NCBI GenBank assembly: GCA_002293265.1
Contig: DBCW01000053.1
Span: forward strand, 1 to 21,639
Reading direction: 5' to 3'
DNA from: Eggerthellales bacterium UBA948
Lineage (GTDB): Bacteria > Actinomycetota > Coriobacteriia > Coriobacteriales > UBA8131
Length of the DNA stretch: 21,639 nucleotides
The position numbers were made by a program, and so were the translations under genes. Shown here in pieces: positions 16,279 through 21,639 of this stretch; within the stretch, counting starts at the first letter, position 1, and each line of letters begins with the position of its first letter. Below the pieces are notes generated by a model, which was not told the origin of the DNA, made no database searches, and saw nothing but the letters and a program-made list of their open reading frames with translations.

Positions 16279-17564
16279 TCCTTGGTCTAACGTTTGTTCA
16301 ACTTGCCGCATTAGCAATCTTTGCCGGTGTCATGGTTTTAATTGTTACCGAGAAAGTGCACAGGACTTTAGCTGCCTTACTCGGTGCCGTAATTGTTATG
16401 GCCTCAGGTATCATGCCTTTTGACAACGAAACCTTAGTAGAACACATTGACTTCAATACTCTTGGTGTACTTATTGGCATGATGTTGCTGGTAGCAGTAA
16501 TGAAGCGCTCCGGTATTTTTGAATACATTGCCATCAAAGCCGCAAAAATGGTAAAAGGCGACCCCTGGTTGATCATGGTGGCTTTAGCGATCATTACTGC
16601 AGTGCTTTCAGCCTTTCTTGATAATGTAACTACCGTTTTATTAATTGGTCCGATGACCTTGATGATATGTCGGGAGCTGGAATTAAACCCGGTACCGTTT
16701 TTCATCACGCAGATTATATCCTCAAATATTGGTGGCACAGCGACTCTTATTGGGGATCCTCCAAACATTATGATCGGTTCCGAAGCAGGAATCACCTTTA
16801 TTGACTTTGTTATCGTCAATGGTCCGATCATTGTTGTGATACTTGCAGTAACTCTCCTTTGCTTCCGTTTTATGTATGGTCGCAAAATGCTTGTTAAAAA
16901 TGAAAATCGTGAAAACATCATGGATATGGATGAGCGCCAAGCAATCACCTCGAAAAGTCTTTTTGTCAAAAGCATCGTCATGTTATTTGTTGTGGCAGCT
17001 GCCTTTATGCTGCATGGGGTATTACATATCGAATCTTCTGTTATTGCCCTTAGCGCTGCCGGCATCATGATGCTTATCGGGCGCCAAGACATTGAAGAAA
17101 CCATTCACGGTGTTGAATGGACAACTATCGGCTTCTTTGCCGGTCTTTTTATTGTTGTCGGAGGACTCGTAGAGACCGGATTAGTGGGCATGTTTGCCCA
17201 GTTCTTAGTAGATGCCACTCACGGACAAAAGATAGTGGCTATCTTAGCGATCCTTTTTGCTTCGGCGATAATCTCGGCAATCTTAGATAATATTCCGTTT
17301 GTAGCAGTTATGATTCCGGTTTTACTCACAATGCAAAGCTCCGGCGTGGATGTTGAGCCGCTTTGGTGGGCGCTGTCTCTTGGGGCGTGCCTTGGAGGCA
17401 ACGGTACTTTGATTGGCGCCAGTGCAAATGTTGTACTGTCCGGTATCTCCAATCGCGAAGGCTACCCGATGACTTTTATCAGCTATTTAAAGGTAGGTGC
17501 GCCACTGATGATGCTTTCTGTGGTGATAAGTGCGGTTTATCTGGTTTTAAGATTTGGTCTTTGA
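16275..17564 (+). CDS. ArsB/NhaD-like permease (ion transporter superfamily)
   Basis: 429-aa polytopic membrane protein with about ten to twelve predicted helices in two homologous halves. The signature inverted repeats of the ArsB/P-protein group are clear: SAFLDNVTTVLLIGP and GGTATLIGDPPNIMIGS in the first half, SAILDNIPFVAVMIP and GGNGTLIGASANVVLSG in the second. The family moves arsenite, sodium/protons or organic anions, and the substrate cannot be read from the sequence. No arsR, arsC or arsD lies nearby. The 4-bp overlap with the ferritin-like/VIT gene shows co-translation and suggests a role in metal or oxyanion homeostasis. Neither half lacks a key motif. Confidence 0.88.
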   Translation: MILGLTFVQLAALAIFAGVMVLIVTEKVHRTLAALLGAVIVMASGIMPFDNETLVEHIDFNTLGVLIGMMLLVAVMKRSGIFEYIAIKAAKMVKGDPWLIMVALAIITAVLSAFLDNVTTVLLIGPMTLMICRELELNPVPFFITQIISSNIGGTATLIGDPPNIMIGSEAGITFIDFVIVNGPIIVVILAVTLLCFRFMYGRKMLVKNENRENIMDMDERQAITSKSLFVKSIVMLFVVAAAFMLHGVLHIESSVIALSAAGIMMLIGRQDIEETIHGVEWTTIGFFAGLFIVVGGLVETGLVGMFAQFLVDATHGQKIVAILAILFASAIISAILDNIPFVAVMIPVLLTMQSSGVDVEPLWWALSLGACLGGNGTLIGASANVVLSGISNREGYPMTFISYLKVGAPLMMLSVVISAVYLVLRFGL

Positions 17565-17583
17565 TCGAAAGCGCCGGGCGCAA

Positions 17584-18921
17584 ATGAACGCTGATGTTCA
17601 TCAATACGAAAGCTTTGATAAGCTGGCTCCTTGGAACGGTGCAGCGATAATTCTTCTCGACTTAGATGCATTCTTTGCAGCCGTAGAGCAATTGGATCAC
17701 CCCGAGTGGCGGGGGAAACCGGTTATAGTTGGTGGCTCCCCCGATAAACGAGGTGTCGTTTCAACATGTTCTTACGAGGCACGTAAGTTTGGTGTGCGAT
17801 CAGCTATGCCTTCAGCTCGTGCTGCCAAGCTTTGTCCAAATGCTATATGGACACCGGGCAATTTTCCCCGATACATAGATCTATCTGATCGAGTTATGCA
17901 GATAATGAAAGATGTTTCACCGCGTATTCAGCAAGTCTCTATCGATGAGGCATTTTTAGATGTATCTCCGGGCAGATTTGTCAAAGACCACCCAATTTCT
18001 TTGGCTAATCAAATACGCGCAGAAGTTGCTAAACTGGGGATCACATGTTCTATCGGTCTCGGCACCTCTAAAAGTGTTGCTAAAATTGCTTCCGACATAG
18101 AAAAACCTAATGGACTTACAGTGGTGTATCCCGGCATGGAACAAAACTTTCTGTTTAATTTGCCCATTAGAACCATGTCCGGTGTGGGTAAGCAAAGCGA
18201 AAAACGGCTTAACGAGTTTGGCATCTTCACTTTAGGAGAATTAGCGGCCGCCGATGAAGAAGTACTTAAAGGTATATTTGGCAAAAACTCTACGATGATG
18301 CGCAATCGCTGCTTAGGTTTAAATGATTCAGAGGTACTACCTGATGATGAAGTTAAGTCTGTTTCTAACGAGATGACATTTTCTACCGATCTGCGTGAGC
18401 GAGAAGAGATCCAACAGTCCATCGAAATGATATCAGCAAAAGTAGGCAGACGTTTGAGGCATAAAAAGCTTGCCGGGTATACTGTAAGCTTAAAAGTGCG
18501 CTACGAGGACTTAAGCTATGCAAATATTCAGCACACACTGGATAGACCTGTCGATGATGAACACGAGTTTGCGCCGGTTTTAATCGCACTTTTAGAGCAA
18601 GTGTGGCAACCGGGAACAGGGCTTAGGCTGGTTGGAGTTGCAGTATCTTCGTTTGAACAACGACCGCAGCAGATGAGCTTGTTTGGAGACGATCTGCTAG
18701 CCAAAATAGATGACGCTTCTGTTAAGTCTCCGGCTGAAAATACGAAGTCAAAAATGTCTACACGCAAAAAACCAAAACGCTCTTTAGTCGAAGCCACGGA
18801 TAAAGTTAAAAACAGGTTTGGCGAGACTGCCGTAAGTTATGGCAGAGAATTACGATTTAAAGACCGTGATACCGGCACAATCGCACAGAAAAAAGATGAC
18901 TACAAAGATCCGCTAAATTAG
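17584..18921 (+). CDS. dinB: DNA polymerase IV (Y-family)
   Basis: Error-prone translesion DNA polymerase. 445 aa from ATG 17584; a TTG at 17554 would add ten residues and overlap the previous gene by 11 bp, and neither start has a good ribosome binding site. Palm motif ILLDLDAFFAAVE gives metal ligand Asp26 and steric-gate Phe31; SIDEAFLDVS near 120 carries the catalytic Asp-Glu. Thumb helix-hairpin-helix (MSGVGKQSEKRL), then the little-finger domain. QMSLFGD is a beta-clamp binding peptide. About 70 residues follow it: a Lys-rich linker, then VKNRFGETAVSYG, a motif seen at the end of other Y-family proteins. No LexA box of the GAACN4GTTC type is visible just upstream. Apparently last gene of the 13233-18921 cluster. 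Confidence 0.95.
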   Translation: MNADVHQYESFDKLAPWNGAAIILLDLDAFFAAVEQLDHPEWRGKPVIVGGSPDKRGVVSTCSYEARKFGVRSAMPSARAAKLCPNAIWTPGNFPRYIDLSDRVMQIMKDVSPRIQQVSIDEAFLDVSPGRFVKDHPISLANQIRAEVAKLGITCSIGLGTSKSVAKIASDIEKPNGLTVVYPGMEQNFLFNLPIRTMSGVGKQSEKRLNEFGIFTLGELAAADEEVLKGIFGKNSTMMRNRCLGLNDSEVLPDDEVKSVSNEMTFSTDLREREEIQQSIEMISAKVGRRLRHKKLAGYTVSLKVRYEDLSYANIQHTLDRPVDDEHEFAPVLIALLEQVWQPGTGLRLVGVAVSSFEQRPQQMSLFGDDLLAKIDDASVKSPAENTKSKMSTRKKPKRSLVEATDKVKNRFGETAVSYGRELRFKDRDTGTIAQKKDDYKDPLN

Positions 18922-18957
18922 TTATTTTTAAGTATCCAAACTAAATAACACAAATTC

Positions 18958-18966
18958 TGTTACAAT
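18958..18966 (+). promoter_or_regulatory. Candidate extended -10 promoter for the zinc-ribbon repeat protein
   Basis: TGTTACAAT fits an extended -10 (TGnTACAAT) without a recognisable -35, about 110 bp before the ATG. A small hairpin ATATG/CATAT with a T5 loop follows at 18990-19004. Weak evidence in AT-rich DNA. Confidence 0.3.
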
Positions 18967-19073
18967 CTACATGACAAGGGGTTGTTATTATATGTTTTTC
19001 ATATGTGTTTTCAATACATTATGTTGACCTTGACTCCCCTGATCATTGCAACAACTCATGGTAAGGAGGAGTT

Positions 19074-19772
19074 ATGATTTGTTCACAATGCGGTAGAGAA
19101 AACCACGATAGTGCAAGATCTTGCATAGGTTGTGGTGCGCCTATTATAGGTGGAGTCGCAGATGGTGCAAAGAAAGTTGCCGATACCGTATCTGACGGTG
19201 CTCACGCAGCTGCTGATGGCGTAAAGGATGGTGCTCATGCAGTTGCCGGTACCGTATCTGACGGTGCTCACGCAGCAGCCGGAGCAGTATCCGGAGGTGC
19301 TCATGCTGTAGTTGGCACAGTGGCAGGTGGCGCTCATGCAGTAGTCGGCGGAGTTAAAGATGGAGCCGGCAAAGTAGCCGATGGAGTATCCGGAGGCGCT
19401 CACGCGATTGCCGGCGGTGTAAAAGATGGTACTCACGCAGTAGTAGGAGGAGTTGAGTCACAGGTGTCAAAAAGTTATGATCAAGCAAAATCAGCATACA
19501 AACATAACCAAATAGGTATGATAGGTTTTATCCTTGCAATAATTGCATTTATTATGAGTTTTTTGCCTACGGTAGGTTGGCCTGCATGGGCAAATATTAT
19601 AAGTTGGATAATCTGGGCAGCCGGTCTCATTCTTTCATTTATCGGAGTTTTTAGGATTCCGAGAGGGTTCGCAATTGCGGGTCTGATAATATCGCTCTTT
19701 GGACTGATTGCAACTGTGTTGGTAATTGTGCTGTCCGGACTCTCCGGGTTAGTATTTCCGGGAACGAACTAG
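19074..19772 (+). CDS. Zinc-ribbon membrane protein with nine 11-residue repeats
   Basis: Function unknown; 232 aa. The N-terminus is a zinc ribbon, CSQC (3-6) and CIGC (17-20). Residues 26-124 are nine uninterrupted 11-residue repeats of the pattern G-x-V-x-D/G-G-A-H-A-V/A-A/V, without gaps or prolines. After a polar linker (about 125-146) come three or four hydrophobic helices (about 147-225) of the kind found in zinc-ribbon/DUF4190-like proteins. Period-11 repeats rich in Val, Ala, Gly with Asp/Lys are typical of membrane-surface 11/3 helices (synuclein, apolipoproteins, LEA proteins). Seven repeats have His at position 8. Start ATG 19074 follows a near-perfect AAGGAGGA, so it is probably well translated. 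Single-gene unit with a terminator after it. Zinc binding and membrane location are likely; any role is a guess. Confidence 0.88.
   Translation: MICSQCGRENHDSARSCIGCGAPIIGGVADGAKKVADTVSDGAHAAADGVKDGAHAVAGTVSDGAHAAAGAVSGGAHAVVGTVAGGAHAVVGGVKDGAGKVADGVSGGAHAIAGGVKDGTHAVVGGVESQVSKSYDQAKSAYKHNQIGMIGFILAIIAFIMSFLPTVGWPAWANIISWIIWAAGLILSFIGVFRIPRGFAIAGLIISLFGLIATVLVIVLSGLSGLVFPGTN
19149..19445 (+). repeat. Nine tandem 33-bp coding repeats
   Basis: Nine consecutive 33-bp units encode the 11-residue repeats, with variants such as GTVSDGAHAAA, DGVKDGAHAVA and GGVKDGTHAVV. Units differ mostly at synonymous or conservative positions, indicating old duplications kept by selection for the protein pattern. 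The first and seventh units lack the His. Confidence 0.9.
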
Positions 19773-19816
19773 ACAATTTGCACAAGCTAACAGTTAACAC
19801 ATAATAATGTTTTTGT

Positions 19817-19842
19817 AACAGGCGGCTTTTTAGCCGTCTGTT
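19817..19842 (+). terminator. Intrinsic terminator after the zinc-ribbon repeat gene
   Basis: AACAGGCGGCT (19817-19827) pairs with AGCCGTCTGTT (19832-19842), 11 bp with one G-U, around a TTTT loop, 45 bp after the stop. The following TTCATTATCT-like stretch is only moderately T-rich. A second, AT-only dyad after dinB (18921-18949) is much weaker. Confidence 0.75.
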
Positions 19843-20001
19843 CATTATCTGCCAAAAAATACTCGCTACCTGTAAAAGTTTTACTCTACTCATTCTTAAA
19901 AAGTAATGCATTTATCGCCTCAGCGGCATTATTTGCAGTATAGTATTCATAAATATTTTGCCCAACTTTGATCGAACTTTTCCAAATCATAAGGAGGCTA
20001 A

Positions 20002-20652
20002 ATGCGCTTTGAAGTGATCGACCACCCTCTGGTAGCTCACAAGCTTAGATTGCTGCGCTCAAAAAGCACACCAACAGAGATATTTAGAGTGGTCACAAAT
20101 GAAGTGGTAGCACTGTTGGCATACGAGGCCACACGAAATGTACACTTTGAGATCGTTGATGTCGAGACACCAATTTGCATGACGAAAGGTGTTCACTTAT
20201 CTACCAACCCACGTCCAATCATAGTACCGGTTTTACGTGCAGGACTTGGAATGTTGGATGGAATGATACATTCGATGCCAATGGCAGAAGTCGGATTTTT
20301 GGGAATTCGGCGAAACGAAGAAACTCTTGAACCTATTACGTATGCAAACAGACTACCGGACGATCTTACCGGCAGGCAGTGTTATATCATCGATCCAATG
20401 CTGGCTACCGGCGGCACCCTTATAGACACAGTAAACTATTTGGTTGAACGAGGAGCAACAGACATGACTGCAATATGCATTTTGGCAGCGCCTGAAGGCG
20501 TTGAAACTTTACGCATAGCTGCAAAAAACTTGGGTGATAAATTAAAGTTGGATGTATTTGTTGCCGCTTTAGACGAGAACCTCAACGAACATGGCTACAT
20601 AGTTCCGGGTCTTGGAGATGCGGGCGACAGACTATATGGCTTTGTCGATTAG
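20002..20652 (+). CDS. upp: Uracil phosphoribosyltransferase
   Basis: Salvage enzyme that makes UMP from uracil and PRPP in the cytoplasm. 216 aa, slightly longer than the usual 208-209. PRPP-binding signature YIIDPMLATGGTLIDTV near 133-149, plus VPVLRAGLGMLDGM near 75 and the C-terminal uracil-binding YIVPGLGDAGDRLYG. ATG 20002 is preceded by AAGGAGG with 4 nt spacing. It precedes uraA by 48 bp, a classic uracil uptake and conversion pair. The 229 bp upstream hold the previous gene's terminator but no PyrR-type loop that I can see. Confidence 0.97.
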   Translation: MRFEVIDHPLVAHKLRLLRSKSTPTEIFRVVTNEVVALLAYEATRNVHFEIVDVETPICMTKGVHLSTNPRPIIVPVLRAGLGMLDGMIHSMPMAEVGFLGIRRNEETLEPITYANRLPDDLTGRQCYIIDPMLATGGTLIDTVNYLVERGATDMTAICILAAPEGVETLRIAAKNLGDKLKLDVFVAALDENLNEHGYIVPGLGDAGDRLYGFVD

Positions 20653-20700
20653 CTATATAATGCGCATTTGTTCAGAATACTTAGTAATTAAGGAGGAAGC

Positions 20701-21639
20701 ATGGCAGGAATGTTTAACTGGAAGCTACATGGAGACGGTAAAACGCTAGGCCAAAAAGATGTGGTAAATCCGGATGAGCGCTTAACCTGGCTCAGAACCA
20801 CAGGTATTGGACTGCAGCACATCGTGGCTATGTTTGGCGCTACCTTTTTAGTGCCACTGCTTACAGGTTTTTCTCCCGCTACTACCCTATTCTTCTCTGC
20901 TATAGCAACAATCCTCTTTTTGCTCATAACTCGCAATCAAGTGCCTAGTTATCTGGGTAGCAGTTTTGCGTTTATTGCACCTATATTAGCGGCTAAATCC
21001 GCAAGTCTTGGTGTTGCTGTCTTTGGAATTCTTTGCACGGGTATTTTACTTGCAGCCATTGGTCTGATAGTTACTCGTGTTGGGACGCGTTGGATAAACA
21101 TCCTCATGCCTCCGGTTGTAACCGGTACCATCGTGGCTTTAATCGGTTTTAATCTGGCGCCGGCGGCATATAATAACTTTTTGGTCTCGCCAATTACTGC
21201 TGCGGTAACTCTTTGCTCAATTGTCTTGATTTCAGCAATTTTCAAAGGTCTGATTGGGCGGCTATCAATCCTTATCGGCGTACTTATCCGCTACGCATGT
21301 GCAGTTTTTCGCGGCGAAGTAGACTTTGCAGCAATTAACGATGCAGCATGGTTTGGGCTACCTCAATTTGTGACACCGGAAGCGAACTTCTCCATACTGC
21401 CAATGTTTTTACCGGTAGTGCTGGTGTTGATTGCCGAAAACATCGGACACATTAAAAGCGTAAGTGTTATGACAGGTAAAAACCTTGATGGCAGCATTGG
21501 TCGAGCACTGTTTTCCGATGGTCTGGGTACTACACTTGCCGGTATTGGCGGCGGTTCGGGTACTACGACCTACGCCGAAAACATCGGAGTTATGGCTGCA
21601 ACACGGGTATACTCCACTGCTGCATATTGGATTGCCGGT
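20701..21639 (+). CDS. uraA: Uracil permease, NCS2 family (partial, 3' end outside window)
   Basis: Proton-coupled uracil transporter of the NCS2 (UraA/PyrP) family in the cytoplasmic membrane. The first 313 codons are present and open to the right edge; about 100-120 residues should be missing. Signatures: GLQHIVAMFGATFLVPLL near residue 40, SYLGSSFAFIAPI near 83, the substrate-site helix LIAENIGHIKSVSVMTGK, and TTTYAENIGVMAATRVYS, the NCS2 NxGxxxxT-type motif. ATG 20701 follows AAGGAGGAAGC, an excellent ribosome binding site. It lies 48 bp after upp and is probably cotranscribed with it. Confidence 0.95.
   Translation, partial: MAGMFNWKLHGDGKTLGQKDVVNPDERLTWLRTTGIGLQHIVAMFGATFLVPLLTGFSPATTLFFSAIATILFLLITRNQVPSYLGSSFAFIAPILAAKSASLGVAVFGILCTGILLAAIGLIVTRVGTRWINILMPPVVTGTIVALIGFNLAPAAYNNFLVSPITAAVTLCSIVLISAIFKGLIGRLSILIGVLIRYACAVFRGEVDFAAINDAAWFGLPQFVTPEANFSILPMFLPVVLVLIAENIGHIKSVSVMTGKNLDGSIGRALFSDGLGTTLAGIGGGSGTTTYAENIGVMAATRVYSTAAYWIAG

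Noticed and set aside
16298..17104. Long minus-strand open frame of 268 codons inside the permease gene
   Set aside because: It is the antisense shadow of a well-conserved membrane protein gene; its translation shows no family motif and it has no ribosome binding site.
17500..17600. Search for a LexA box before dinB
   Set aside because: No GAAC-N4-GTTC or close variant is present.
18918..18949. Possible terminator after dinB (GTTATTT/AAATAAC)
   Set aside because: The stem is only seven bases with a single G-C pair, has a 15-base loop and no following T-run; too weak to call.
19843..20001. Possible promoter and PyrR-type leader before upp
   Set aside because: TATAGT at about 19940 has no acceptable -35, and no CNGNGAG loop followed by a terminator is visible.

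Overview
The window looks like ordinary chromosome from a low-to-mid GC (mid-40s percent by eye) anaerobic bacterium, most likely an actinobacterium of the Coriobacteriia type. That placement is an inference. It rests on a rubrerythrin exported as a Tat lipoprotein, an actinobacterial-style second EF-G, the ileS-lspA-rluD order, strong AGGAGG-type ribosome binding sites, and frequent GTG and TTG starts. A Firmicute cannot be excluded from the sequence alone.

Layout. (1) 1-4045, minus strand: a pyrimidine operon pyrR-pyrB-pyrC-carA (carA runs off the left edge) with 1-17 bp overlaps between genes. It is preceded by a sigma70-type promoter and a complete PyrR attenuator: PyrR-binding hairpin, antiterminator arm and intrinsic terminator. 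(2) About 4124-5305, plus strand: a very AT-rich upstream region with a possible PerR box, then a Tat-exported, lipid-anchored rubrerythrin. (3) 5464-7614, minus: the RNA-binding protein Tex. (4) 7716-8537, plus: a WalJ/YycJ-type metallo-beta-lactamase-fold nuclease. (5) 8540-12985, minus: ileS-lspA-rluD, tightly overlapping. (6) 13233-18921, plus: an EF-G-like GTPase with a degenerate catalytic motif, a ferritin-like/VIT1 metal transporter, an ArsB/NhaD-like permease overlapping it by 4 bp, and DNA polymerase IV. (7) 19074-19772, plus: a zinc-ribbon membrane protein with nine 11-residue repeats. (8) 20002-21639, plus: upp and a truncated uraA, i.e. uracil salvage.

How the genes fit together. 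The two ends deal with UMP supply: de novo synthesis controlled by PyrR at the left, uracil uptake and conversion at the right. The middle combines translation and RNA housekeeping (IleRS, RluD, Tex, EF-G-like) with protection against oxygen and metals (rubrerythrin, ferritin-like/VIT transporter, ArsB-like permease, Pol IV).

Most notable points: CarA has glycine where the glutaminase catalytic cysteine belongs, predicting an ammonia-dependent carbamoyl phosphate synthetase. The pyr leader is readable to base-pair level. The 11-residue repeat protein resembles synuclein or apolipoprotein repeats and carries a histidine at the same place in seven of nine repeats. The EF-G-like protein lacks the catalytic histidine.
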